A stretch of 64,000 bases of DNA from a virus. Where the stretch lies: IMG/VR virus record IMGVR_UViG_3300032334_000315, positions 90,690 through 154,689 of that record, one strand, 5' to 3'. Positions 41,906 to 49,109 of this stretch are shown in pieces; the stretch's first letter is position 1, and every line of letters starts with the position of its first letter. Both the position numbers and the translations under genes were made by a program. The notes under the pieces were generated by a model. It searched no databases, was not told where the DNA came from, and saw only the letters and a list, made by a program, of their open reading frames with translations.

Positions 41906-42847
41906 TTAATCATCATCCTCAGCAAGCTTTTCAAAAAACGACAAATCGTCATCATCTACAGCCTTAGCCTTAGGAGCTGGTGCCGACTTCCCTACTGCTG
42001 GTGCAGCCATTGAACGGGCAGTCGGACGGTCAAAAGGGATATCATCCTCATTGCGATAAGATGCGCCAGCTGGCTCAGCAAGAACCTTCTCCAGCTTTGT
42101 CTTCAACTCATCGTAAGACTTGAAGTTAGACGGCGCAAGAAAAGCCTGAAGCGAATGAGCGCCCTGCCAAATTGCAGCCATATCCTCATCACTAGCAAGA
42201 GCAGCTGGTGCATCAAACTCAGATTTATCGTAATTGCGATAGCCTTCGACCTTACGAATCTTTAGCTTGAAATTAGCACCATCCCACAATTCAAAAGGAT
42301 TGAATGCGTTTACTGGATCGTACTTAGGATTTTCTGGGCTGCGACCCTGTTCATCGAAAGGAGGATGCATGACTTCATCCAGCTTATCCCAAATCTTCTT
42401 ACCGAACTTGAAAAGAAAGACTTTACCTTCATTCTCAGGATGTGCAGGATCCTTGAGTACGACGATATTTGAGATGTAGTTGAGACGACGCTTACGCTGA
42501 CGGACAATTTCCTTGTCCTTTTCGTTGCCAGAATTCCAAAGCTTGGAGTTCATCTCAGATACAGGATCTTGCTGACCGATAGTGGTCAAAGAGTTCTCAA
42601 TATACCAACCACCTGGGCCCTGAAAGCCATGATTCCAAACACGGACCCACGGAACTTCTTCACCAGCAGGAGCAGGAAGAAAGCGAATAACAGCAAAGCC
42701 ATTACCCATCTTATCTACTTCAGGCTGCCAGAAACGCTCGTCCTTAGACGAACCAGTTTCCTTAGTTGATAGCTTATTGATTTCTTTGGTAAGACGCTCA
42801 AGTGAGGATTCGCGATTGCGCTTGAGGTTCATAAATGCTTCATTCAT
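41906..42847 (-). CDS. 32: Single-stranded DNA-binding protein gp32
   Basis: 313 residues (T4: 301). N-terminal basic segment (NLKRNRESSLERLTKEINKL) for cooperative binding, an OB-type core (GFAVIRFLPAP, NILVLKDPAHPENEGKVFLF-like), and an acidic tail (DDDDLSFFEKLAEDDD) for partner proteins. The T4 zinc site is lost: the region reads GWYIENSLTTIGQQDPVSE and the whole protein has no cysteine. It coats ssDNA in replication, recombination and repair and recruits gp59, encoded next. Strong promoter upstream and terminator downstream make it a separate unit. Confidence 0.95.
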   Translation of the reverse strand: MNEAFMNLKRNRESSLERLTKEINKLSTKETGSSKDERFWQPEVDKMGNGFAVIRFLPAPAGEEVPWVRVWNHGFQGPGGWYIENSLTTIGQQDPVSEMNSKLWNSGNEKDKEIVRQRKRRLNYISNIVVLKDPAHPENEGKVFLFKFGKKIWDKLDEVMHPPFDEQGRSPENPKYDPVNAFNPFELWDGANFKLKIRKVEGYRNYDKSEFDAPAALASDEDMAAIWQGAHSLQAFLAPSNFKSYDELKTKLEKVLAEPAGASYRNEDDIPFDRPTARSMAAPAVGKSAPAPKAKAVDDDDLSFFEKLAEDDD

Positions 42848-42908
42848 TTGTATATCTCCGTTGTATGTTGTTGTATAGATTTTTATTCACTCAATCATAA
42901 TAACATGT

Positions 42909-42939
42909 TATTTATACACTATTCTGGTGCAAATGTCAA
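42909..42939 (-). promoter_or_regulatory. gp32 promoter: sigma70 elements overlapping a late box
   Basis: Minus strand: TTGACA (42934-42939), 17-nt spacer, then TATAAATA (42909-42916), which serves both as a -10 (TATAAA) and as an exact T4 late box. Would allow early and late expression of gp32. Confidence 0.8.
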
Positions 42940-43520
42940 GACAAAAACACCTGACGCATAATCTTTTTAATGTTATCAGGATCAACTCTCACAAATGGCC
43001 TGTACTTCTTTAGTTGACGATACACCTCAGGCCATATGATAGTATCGCTAATTACCTTGTTCCATGCATCAAGCACATTGAAGGCAATATCAAAAGCAAT
43101 CACGGTTTCCGCAGAGACCTTATTGCCCATATAAAGTTTGATTAGTTGTGGATGTTCACCAGTTGTCTTCAATAGAGACTTCGGATCATCCACATCATCA
43201 ACGATTTTATTTAGTTCTTCCTTGAGCTGGTACGAGAAAGTTTCCATGCGCTTCAACCAAGCTACATAAACTTTCTCGGACTCAGGACCAGACATATCAC
43301 CGACCCATCGTACACCAGCAGACGAGACAAAGTTAGCGACAAAGAAATTGGTTAGTTCGTCATCGCTATATTTGCGCTCTATCTTCCGAAAGAGATATTG
43401 ATCCTTGCGTTTTAGAAATGACGCTTCGGATATCTTTTTGATTTTGCCAGAGTATTTGATGAAGTCATAGTCGGATGTGAAGTGAAGCTTGAGGGCTTGA
43501 TAGCGTTGGTATGCTGTCAT
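42936..43520 (-). CDS. 59: Helicase loader gp59
   Basis: 194 residues from the ATG at 43520, which overlaps the upstream stop as ATGA; T4 gp59 is 217. The opening TAYQRYQALKLHFTSDYDFI and KYSGKIKK are the family signature, with later DQYLFRKIERKYSDDELTNF and a FVSSAGVRWVGD block. gp59 loads the gp41 helicase onto gp32-coated forks. It is followed directly by the gp32 promoter, so the two partners are neighbours but separately controlled. A TTG at 43538 is an alternative start. Confidence 0.9.
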   Translation of the reverse strand: MTAYQRYQALKLHFTSDYDFIKYSGKIKKISEASFLKRKDQYLFRKIERKYSDDELTNFFVANFVSSAGVRWVGDMSGPESEKVYVAWLKRMETFSYQLKEELNKIVDDVDDPKSLLKTTGEHPQLIKLYMGNKVSAETVIAFDIAFNVLDAWNKVISDTIIWPEVYRQLKKYRPFVRVDPDNIKKIMRQVFLS

Positions 43521-44605
43521 GCCTTCCATATTTTCCAACCACGCTCTTCCATCTTACTGATACGCCACGGTGCAACCAGTTCCATAATGCCGCACTGATT
43601 AGACCGAATCTGTGTGTTCTTAATCGTATCAAACACCTCGCGTGTGATATAGAGTTTATCATTGTACGGTGTATATGATATGCAACAATGCACCATATCA
43701 AAATGAGCAATGAGTTCCGCGCGTGTGGTGTATGATGTAGTAACGAACTGGTTCTTATGGTTCATATCAAATGCGGTAAATTCAATCTTGTCATTGTTCA
43801 TATAGTCGGTACTACCGATCTTGAACAAACCAGGTTTAGATATATTCATATCATCAACATATTCTTTGACGTACTGTTTTGTCTTAGCATCATCAAGAAT
43901 GAACACATCAATATCATGCGGCAGTTCTTTATTGAGAAACGACGCGAAGCAACCACCAGCAACAACTACCTTTTCATTGTACTTGAGTTTTTCTGGCAAA
44001 AACTTGAGATAGTTATTCTTTAGAACATACTTCATATTACGAATCTCGGCCTGTTCTGCATCGGTAAACAATGCATTACGCGCCATCTGTTCGTGCTTAT
44101 AGTCAATGCCAAGCACATCATCAACGAACCCTTGCCTTGTGATAGAGCCGTTTGGATTTGCCATCCATTGACCCAACGTAGGCAAACTAGATCCTACAGC
44201 ACTAGGATGACCAATACCACCAGAACCACCAGCACCTGTCGTTATTACCACGGTGCTATCAGATACCCATTGAGTGCTACCGATAACAGAACCATCGGTT
44301 GCATAATCACAGATGCCATCAGAATGTGATATTGAACGATTAGGCAATTGATTGGCCTTTGCGTTGAGAATTTCACGGAGTTTATCATACGGAACTGCCA
44401 TAACTTGACCTATAGCTTCTAAGATAATTTGATAAGGATCTCTCGCATCTTCAAGTTCATAGCGAGTGATTTGTTTTGACCTGTTCGTTACCGAGTAGTT
44501 GATAGTAAAGGTATCAAGACCAAAATCTTGATAGATGTGAATGTGGTCAAGATTTAGATTGCGTATCCACATTTGGATATCGCTCATAGGCGTGGTTGAT
44601 ATCAT
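43517..44605 (-). CDS. Phage nucleotidyltransferase (Pol beta-like fold)
   Basis: 362 residues; the ATG at 44605 overlaps the gp33 stop (ATGA), and 44587 (MSDIQMWIRN) is an alternative. The middle has the nucleotidyltransferase signature VVVAGGCFASFLNK followed by DIDVFILDD (GG-x-x-F then D-x-D, residues about 210-235). The C-terminus continues with IEFTAFDMNHK and DMVHCCISY. Such phage proteins are often called nucleotidyltransferases; the substrate (RNA, protein or antibiotic-like target) is unknown. N-terminal 100 residues (HIYQDFGLDTFTINYSV) are not recognised. Overlaps gp59. Confidence 0.7.
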   Translation of the reverse strand: MISTTPMSDIQMWIRNLNLDHIHIYQDFGLDTFTINYSVTNRSKQITRYELEDARDPYQIILEAIGQVMAVPYDKLREILNAKANQLPNRSISHSDGICDYATDGSVIGSTQWVSDSTVVITTGAGGSGGIGHPSAVGSSLPTLGQWMANPNGSITRQGFVDDVLGIDYKHEQMARNALFTDAEQAEIRNMKYVLKNNYLKFLPEKLKYNEKVVVAGGCFASFLNKELPHDIDVFILDDAKTKQYVKEYVDDMNISKPGLFKIGSTDYMNNDKIEFTAFDMNHKNQFVTTSYTTRAELIAHFDMVHCCISYTPYNDKLYITREVFDTIKNTQIRSNQCGIMELVAPWRISKMEERGWKIWKA

Positions 44606-44850
44606 ATCGGAAGCTTTGCTCCAGTGCGTTTGATTAGATTAGAACCTAGCGCCTCTGATTGAATAAGTTTCTTGATCTTTGGTCCGATGAGACGAGGCAC
44701 GCTCTCGGGTTCAAGCCCGGACGCGGTACACACGTCCAAGCAAGCGTCAATATATGTCATACCTTTATTGAAGACACGATCTTCCACCATGCGAGCAAAT
44801 GTTTCGCTTGTCATAATGCTCGCTGGTGTATCGTTCATGCTTGCAATCAT
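44602..44850 (-). CDS. 33: Late transcription co-activator gp33
   Basis: 82 residues from ATG 44850, which overlaps the previous stop as ATGA; ATG 44838 (AAGGA at 12 nt) is the alternative. The sequence TSETFARMVEDRVFNKGMTY, IDACLDVCTASGLEPESVP and a basic LIGPKIKKLIQSEAL tail match the short T4-like gp33 proteins, which link RNA polymerase and the sliding clamp for late promoters. Its presence fits the many TATAAATA boxes of the window. gp55 is not in the window. Confidence 0.75.
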   Translation of the reverse strand: MIASMNDTPASIMTSETFARMVEDRVFNKGMTYIDACLDVCTASGLEPESVPRLIGPKIKKLIQSEALGSNLIKRTGAKLPI

Positions 44851-45515
44851 TCCTTCTTTTTCTTGGCCTTCCCTGCTGCTAGACCCGCCATCTCTATCTC
44901 CTCCAAAGAACGACCACATCCCGTGCATCTTCCATCATCTCCAAGTTTGCAAATATCAACACATGCCGAAATATCTTTCGGCACACTAGGCAAATCATTT
45001 AGTTTACGAAGCGATTCAGCTAGACCAGAGTTAGGAGCAACGGTTGTCGTCACAGAACCAAACATCATAGAATCAAATGATGCGGCCGTTGCATAACCGG
45101 TTCTCGGATCACTTGTAAGCTGCAGGCCTACGCGATGAGTAGGATACTCATGTTCTTTAACATGTGCCATCGGACCGCCAGTATTCTTGCGCTTGATATC
45201 TTCGCTAAGAAGTTCAGGCCAATAAAGCTCTAGTGCGCTGCAAGCCTCAGTGCAAACAAAGAAGTGATATTCACCAGGCCGAACGCTAGTAAAGTCACCT
45301 GCTCGGAGAACAGTAACATCGGTAAGCTCGTAGTTATTCTTTCGTACATGGATTTCCAGTACTCCTGATTCAACGTAGAATCCATTCCATTTATGTTCAT
45401 GTAGGTGCTCCGAGCAGCGAAAGCCTGCCTTTACGTTGATCTTATGTAGTTCGACCAATGCGTTCTGAATAATAACGCTGGTGTCACCCCAAACCTTACC
45501 TGTCACGTTAGCCAT
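44847..45515 (-). CDS. Cupin - DUF1289 fusion protein
   Basis: 222 residues. N-terminal half is a cupin: H38-x-H(EHK)-x-NGFYVESGVLEIHV as motif 1 and RPGEYHFFV as motif 2. The C-terminus (about 183-208) is a DUF1289-type cysteine motif, C185-x3-C189-x7-C197-x2-C200 with GRSLEEI, then a lysine-rich tail. DUF1289 is usually a stand-alone short proteobacterial protein; function unknown. The cupin may be an isomerase or epimerase of sugar metabolism, suggested by kdsA two genes upstream. Fusion is in one uninterrupted frame. Overlaps its upstream neighbour by 8 nt. Confidence 0.7.
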   Translation of the reverse strand: MANVTGKVWGDTSVIIQNALVELHKINVKAGFRCSEHLHEHKWNGFYVESGVLEIHVRKNNYELTDVTVLRAGDFTSVRPGEYHFFVCTEACSALELYWPELLSEDIKRKNTGGPMAHVKEHEYPTHRVGLQLTSDPRTGYATAASFDSMMFGSVTTTVAPNSGLAESLRKLNDLPSVPKDISACVDICKLGDDGRCTGCGRSLEEIEMAGLAAGKAKKKKE

Positions 45516-45945
45516 GAGTAGTGCCGTCCTCTTCTTCCTTTGTCAAATCAAATGGGCCATGAAATACGACTTCTCTATCGGTAGCTTCCCAACCATCGTT
45601 TTCCATACCTTCGTGCCACTCTTCATCAAACAACTCTTGGATACGCTCTTGCTCTTCTTCGTCCATGTCATCAGGAAAAGTCCACGAACACGCGACGCCA
45701 TCATCAAAGCTATGATCCATCAAATCATAGTCAAGCGAATAGATATCAATACCATTATCATCATCAAGGTCAATATCCTCAACGGCTTTGAGATAATCCT
45801 TGAAATCTACATCGTCAGGAACATCGAACTTGGCATAACCCCAACGCCACCAAGTCTCGTATTCAATAACTTGCCCATCCTTATTGAAGTATTCAGTTTC
45901 CTGAATGTTTTTCTTATAGCGAGTTTCCAGCTTCCAAATTGCCAT
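45508..45945 (-). CDS. Conserved acidic phage protein
   Basis: 145 residues, very acidic (DDVDFKDYLKAVEDIDLDDD; MDEEEQERIQELFDEEW). The N-terminus MAIWKLETRYKKNIQETEYF is shared, from memory, with hypothetical proteins of many T4-like phages. No catalytic motif; strongly negative charge would suit a DNA mimic or a protein-binding adaptor, which is only a suggestion. A sigma70-like promoter lies upstream inside kdsA. Overlaps kdsA by 32 nt and the cupin gene by 8 nt. Confidence 0.6.
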   Translation of the reverse strand: MAIWKLETRYKKNIQETEYFNKDGQVIEYETWWRWGYAKFDVPDDVDFKDYLKAVEDIDLDDDNGIDIYSLDYDLMDHSFDDGVACSWTFPDDMDEEEQERIQELFDEEWHEGMENDGWEATDREVVFHGPFDLTKEEEDGTTHG

Positions 45946-46774
45946 TGTCTAACCTTTCACTTCTTTTCACTACATCATCAATCTCAAGTAAACTATACAA
46001 CAATGCGTCGAACTTGTCAAGTGCAATCATGTTCGGTCCATCGCATGGTGCATTATTTGGATTCTCGTGGACTTCCATAAACAAGCCAGCAATACCTACA
46101 GCCGTGGCTGCGCGAGCGATGAGTGGTACAAACTCACTCTGCCCACCAGAACTTGATCCATTACCACCTGGTAGCTGTACAGCATGAGTGCAATCCATGA
46201 AGACTGGGTAACCCCAATGCTTCATAATATCAAGTGAGCGCATATCGACCACGAGATTCTTATAGCCAAATGTTGTACCACGCTCAGTCAATATGATTTT
46301 CTTGCAGCCGAAATGCTCAAGCTTCTTGACTACGTTACCCATTTCTTCAGGAGCCATAAACTGGCCTTTCTTCACATTGACTGGCTTATGTGTTTCAGCC
46401 GCTGATTGAAGAAGATCAGTCTGTCGGCAAAGGAATGCAGGGATCTGAATAACATCAGCATTTGTTGCACCACATTGCCAGTTTTCATGTACGTCCGTGA
46501 GGACTTCAATGCCTCTACCACGGACGGCATCCATTCCATAATATGCCTCATCGAAGCCTGCACCTCTATAAGCAGTAGCGGATGTTCGATTAGCCTTATC
46601 GAAGGACGTCTTATAAATGAAATTGATTTCTTGACCGAAGCGTTTGCCAACGCTTTCTACGATATCACGCAGCGACTCTGCCATAAAGATAGCATGTTTC
46701 TGTGTTTCAAACGCACAAGGACCTGCAATGATGCTGAGAGGCTTAGAATTACCACACTTATCATAAAATGTCAT
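45914..46774 (-). CDS. kdsA: KDO-8-phosphate synthase KdsA
   Basis: 286 residues, full length for KdsA (about 280). It shows the family's PEP/metal-binding blocks: IAGPCAFETQ, IYKTSFDKANRTS, GIEVLTDVHE, VDVIQIPAFLCRQTDLL-like, NVKKGQFMAPEE, TERGTTFGYKNLVVDMRS and DCTHAVQLPGG. It condenses phosphoenolpyruvate with arabinose 5-phosphate to make the KDO-8-P precursor of the lipopolysaccharide inner core. The N-terminal cysteine seen in metal-dependent forms corresponds to C20 of IAGPC. No other KDO genes are seen in the window. Start overlaps the 56-residue gene (TAATG). Confidence 0.9.
   Translation of the reverse strand: MTFYDKCGNSKPLSIIAGPCAFETQKHAIFMAESLRDIVESVGKRFGQEINFIYKTSFDKANRTSATAYRGAGFDEAYYGMDAVRGRGIEVLTDVHENWQCGATNADVIQIPAFLCRQTDLLQSAAETHKPVNVKKGQFMAPEEMGNVVKKLEHFGCKKIILTERGTTFGYKNLVVDMRSLDIMKHWGYPVFMDCTHAVQLPGGNGSSSGGQSEFVPLIARAATAVGIAGLFMEVHENPNNAPCDGPNMIALDKFDALLYSLLEIDDVVKRSERLDNGNLEAGNSL
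45992..46020 (-). promoter_or_regulatory. Sigma70-like promoter inside kdsA
   Basis: Minus strand TTGACA (46015-46020), 17-nt spacer, TATAGT (45992-45997). It would feed 45508-45945, the cupin and gp33. Confidence 0.55.
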
Positions 46775-46944
46775 TACCGATCCTTATACCTAGTGTCAAT
46801 TTCTTTTAGTCTTGCTTTTATATATTCTACCACCCACACCTTTTGTGGATCACTATCATCCATAAAAATTAGCACATTATTCAATTCATCTACGAAGGCT
46901 GCTTTTCTTAGAGTGTCTATCGAATAATTGTACCTATTTTTCAT
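46774..46944 (-). CDS. Small hypothetical protein coupled to kdsA
   Basis: 56 residues, beginning MKNRYNYSIDTLRKAAFVDE and ending IKARLKEIDTRYKDR. Its stop shares a base with the kdsA start (TAATG) and its ATG follows the previous stop by 3 nt, so it fills the operon exactly. Basic, helical, no known motif. Missed by length cut-offs. Confidence 0.65.
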   Translation of the reverse strand: MKNRYNYSIDTLRKAAFVDELNNVLIFMDDSDPQKVWVVEYIKARLKEIDTRYKDR

Positions 46945-46947
46945 GGC

Positions 46948-47610
46948 TTAGTCCCACAGTGAGCGATAGTATTTTCCGAAAAGCTTTAATGCGTTCTGCT
47001 TACGTTGTTCAAACACAAGAGAATCGGCACGATACTTTTCCCAATTACCTTGTTCGTCATCTGGCGGAACAAGCATGTCGGTAAAGCCTTCCTGATCCAT
47101 CTTTTTGATAATGGGCGCACGATTTTCAGGGAATGCGGGCGCATCGGGATCATCGTTTGCTTCCTGGTAGAAAGCCCAGATCATTTCATCAAGGATCCAG
47201 TTCCACCGATCAAAGAAAAGATTATCAGTGTCCCATTCTTCCTTCTTCGGCTCAGCATTAGTTGAGCGCAGATTCTCAGGCACATCCTCGTCATCTGTGA
47301 AAGGAGCACCATGCTTGGTATTTCTCAACTGTACAAGCATAGGATGAATGATAAGGGAAAGAGTGTGATCCATTGACCAAGTGTCGTAGGGTTCAATCTT
47401 TACGCTGATAGTGCGTTCGCGCTTTTCTTGAATCCAGTTGCAAGCAGTCGTAACCCAAGTGTCTGCAAGCCAATCACCAAACTTATCCTTGAGACGATAA
47501 TCCCACCGATCAATCTCGTCGCGGTGGTGGCGCTTAGTCCAGAAGAAAATGTAATCTGTAATCTGATACGGTCCGTACCAATTCAGATATGGTCCAATCT
47601 TGACTTTCAC
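46948..47610 (-). CDS. Conserved phage hypothetical protein
   Basis: 220 residues, rich in W and acidic residues. Blocks MKVKIGPYLNWYGPYQITDY and WVTTACNWIQEKRERTISVK, plus DTWSMDHTLSLIIHPMLVQL, belong to a protein I have seen repeatedly in phages of aquatic and soil bacteria, with no assigned function. No signal peptide, no membrane segment, no catalytic motif recognised. Overlaps the next upstream small gene by 4 nt. Confidence 0.65.
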   Translation of the reverse strand: MKVKIGPYLNWYGPYQITDYIFFWTKRHHRDEIDRWDYRLKDKFGDWLADTWVTTACNWIQEKRERTISVKIEPYDTWSMDHTLSLIIHPMLVQLRNTKHGAPFTDDEDVPENLRSTNAEPKKEEWDTDNLFFDRWNWILDEMIWAFYQEANDDPDAPAFPENRAPIIKKMDQEGFTDMLVPPDDEQGNWEKYRADSLVFEQRKQNALKLFGKYYRSLWD

Positions 47611-47819
47611 TTTATATCCTTCAAAATCTCTGATAGTTTATAGCCAAGAGTTGCCAATTCATTAGACCACTTTTCCATGATATCGTAGTCTTCAGGATTA
47701 GGATTATCACGCGACCCATACGGATCGCCGATGTTATTGGATGCTTCAAAAACAACATCAATCGCATTACGAAGACCACTTAGCATGGCATTGTACTCTT
47801 CAAAAAAATCTAATGGCAT
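47607..47819 (-). CDS. Small hypothetical protein
   Basis: 70 residues (MPLDFFEEYNAMLSGLRNAI...), helical and acidic; not recognised. ATG shares its base with the previous stop and its own stop overlaps the next gene by 4 nt (ATGA), so it is an integral part of the operon. Confidence 0.6.
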   Translation of the reverse strand: MPLDFFEEYNAMLSGLRNAIDVVFEASNNIGDPYGSRDNPNPEDYDIMEKWSNELATLGYKLSEILKDIK

Positions 47820-48013
47820 TACCAGTTCTCATAATCCGTGATATCTTTCCAGAGACCTTCACCTTCACCGATCTCAATTTCTGCGCGAAGACAGAAACCA
47901 ATACCAGTGCTACCACCGATAAGAGTAATCTTGTGAGGCTGAGGATCCATATCCTTGATCCATTCAGTTAGAGATTCTAGCTCTTTAGGGCTAATCATTA
48001 GTTTCTGGCTCAT
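47819..48013 (-). CDS. Small hypothetical protein
   Basis: 64 residues from ATG 48013; the longer frame up to 48208 would run through the neighbouring gene. Sequence MSQKLMISPKELESLTEWIK followed by a beta-hairpin-like KITLIGGSTGIGFCLRAEIE. Not recognised. Start lies 1 nt after the previous stop. Confidence 0.6.
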   Translation of the reverse strand: MSQKLMISPKELESLTEWIKDMDPQPHKITLIGGSTGIGFCLRAEIEIGEGEGLWKDITDYENW

Positions 48014-48014
48014 A

Positions 48015-48230
48015 TCATACTCCAAAATTTTGTTTGATATAATCGCCGACAGGACAGAAGCCTTTATTGAAGTTGTCATCAGCAACCTTGGCACATTCTT
48101 GGATGATTGACTTAGCAAAAATTTCCATAAAGTCAGAGAAATTTTCCAAGATCCTTTGTCTATCATTGTATGGCTGAGGCCAATATTCTGCGATAGACTG
48201 TTCAGCAAGTTCTTTAATACGCTCGTTCAT
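48015..48230 (-). CDS. Small conserved phage protein (MNERIKELAEQ family)
   Basis: 71 residues from ATG 48230, with GAGGA about 5 nt upstream; the GTG at 48233 is less likely. MNERIKELAEQSIAEYW, then IFAKSIIQECAKVADDNFN, is a widespread small phage protein type, function unknown. A related C-terminus appears in 63487-63792 (VAEECITLADDSQ and IKDHFGLD). Overlaps the 28-residue membrane gene by TGATG. Confidence 0.65.
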   Translation of the reverse strand: MNERIKELAEQSIAEYWPQPYNDRQRILENFSDFMEIFAKSIIQECAKVADDNFNKGFCPVGDYIKQNFGV

Positions 48231-48316
48231 CACATCCTCGCCAATTTAGCACAAAACCAAAGAACAGCACAACAGATCACACAAAGTCCGGCAATTCCTG
48301 CTAATACTTCCATCAT
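48230..48316 (-). CDS. Tiny single-span membrane protein
   Basis: 28 residues, MMEVLAGIAGLCVICCAVLW and a basic end (KLARM). One hydrophobic helix with three cysteines. GGAG lies 4-7 nt before the tandem ATGs and its stop overlaps the next gene (TGATG). Position and ribosome site support a real gene. Role unknown. Confidence 0.55.
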   Translation of the reverse strand: MMEVLAGIAGLCVICCAVLWFCAKLARM

Positions 48317-48329
48317 ATATCTCCAAAGT

Positions 48330-48405
48330 TGGCTCGGGGTGATGGGCTCGAACCACCAACACACGGATTCAAAGTCCGTAGTTCTACCAATTGAACTAAC
48401 CCCGA
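48330..48405 (-). tRNA. tRNA-Gln (anticodon UUG)
   Basis: Cloverleaf on the minus strand: acceptor TCGGGGT / ACCCCGA, D arm GTTC-AATTGGTA-GAAC, anticodon arm ACGGA-CTTTGAA-TCCGT with anticodon TTG, T arm GGTGG-TTCGAGC-CCATC, discriminator G and an encoded CCA (48330-48332). All stems are paired. It reads CAA codons. It is the only tRNA seen in the window. Confidence 0.95.
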
Positions 48406-48412
48406 ATAAAAA

Positions 48413-48637
48413 TCAAGCCTCGTTTAGAAGCTCAGCCGAACCACGAACCTGCTCACCTATGGTGCCAGGTGCATTGACGAAGCCCATGAGAACTTCGGCC
48501 TTCTTGATAACATCATTGACTGTGGGATATTTTACTGTAGCATCACGCTTGACTTCCTGACCTAGAAGATATTCTTGGTCGCACATGGTCTGTGCCATCT
48601 GGAGAACATTGAAGCGGAGCATCTTATCATCGTTCAT
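48413..48637 (-). CDS. Small hypothetical protein
   Basis: 74 residues from ATG 48637 (MNDDKMLRFNVLQMAQTMCD), preceded by AAAGGTGA; the longer frame to 48700 would enter the tmRNA. Helical, no motif. It lies between the tmRNA and tRNA-Gln and may be co-transcribed with them. Similar small proteins occur in other T4-like phages, from memory. Confidence 0.6.
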   Translation of the reverse strand: MNDDKMLRFNVLQMAQTMCDQEYLLGQEVKRDATVKYPTVNDVIKKAEVLMGFVNAPGTIGEQVRGSAELLNEA

Positions 48638-48663
48638 AATTATCACCTTTCTAATAAAGTTAG

Positions 48664-48976
48664 TGGGGGGATTCTGTTTCCACGTTCCCCCCGAACGCAT
48701 ACTTACGCTGCTAGAGCGTAAGAGATAGGTGCATTATCGTTAGCATCTAAAACGCGCCTCGGTCTACTCGTGCCTTTACTACTATCTGTCGAACCTATAT
48801 CGCCCCCATCAAAGATACACGGCCTGTATGCCTACAGTATGCAACACTACCAAGACCGCATGTTGCATTGACAACCACTAGAGTATCTTGCGTCACTCCG
48901 TGTATCCATGGTGGAGGCGTCGGGTACTGCCCCCGAGTCCAAATGGTTTATTCCGAACGTCTCAACAACCTTAGCG
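48664..48976 (-). ncRNA. ssrA: Circularly permuted (two-piece) tmRNA
   Basis: Reading the minus strand: the acceptor piece comes first and ends GACGCCTCCACCA (CCA at 48909-48911). Its T arm TCGGG-GGCAGTA-CCCGA has the non-standard loop of alphaproteobacterial tmRNA. An intervening loop follows, closed by a 9-bp stem GATACACGG / CCGTGTATC. The coding piece then starts GGGGGCG (48801-48807) and pairs with CGCCTCC over 7 bp with the G3-U70 alanine identity pair. Next come a pseudoknot region, the tag frame at 48703-48744, and a pseudoknot built from CGTTC-GGGGG-GAACG with a distant CCCCCC. It rescues stalled ribosomes and tags their products. Outer ends are approximate. Confidence 0.92.
48703..48744 (-). 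other. tmRNA tag reading frame (ANDNAPISYALAA)
   Basis: Resume codon GCT at 48744, then 12 more codons and TAA, giving ANDNAPISYALAA. ANDN at the start and ALAA at the end are the hallmarks of proteobacterial tags; LAA is the ClpXP/SspB degradation signal. Confidence 0.9.
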
Positions 48977-48979
48977 TAT

Positions 48980-49013
48980 TATTTATAATACATGGAAAGA
49001 GGGTGTTTGTCAA
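48980..49013 (-). promoter_or_regulatory. tmRNA promoter: sigma70 elements overlapping a late box
   Basis: Minus strand: TTGACA (49008-49013), 17-nt spacer, TATTAT (48985-48990). An exact TATAAATA late box overlaps it at 48980-48987. The remaining stretch 49014-49109 shows nothing else recognisable. Confidence 0.75.
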
Positions 49014-49109
49014 GCAGATAATTTCTGGCTGATGCTTCTGACCAATTGTTGATGCAGATATATCGTGGGCAATCCCAGTACATAAACATGAACGAGGTAA
49101 AATGTTCAC

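Noticed and set aside
43538-44928. Longer starts for gp59 (43538) and gp33 (44928)
   Set aside because: They need TTG or extend into neighbouring genes; the ATGA-coupled starts match family N-termini better.
44659-45096. Plus-strand open frame of 145 codons opposite gp33 and the cupin gene
   Set aside because: It is a shadow of two well supported minus-strand genes, has no ribosome site and its protein has no family features.
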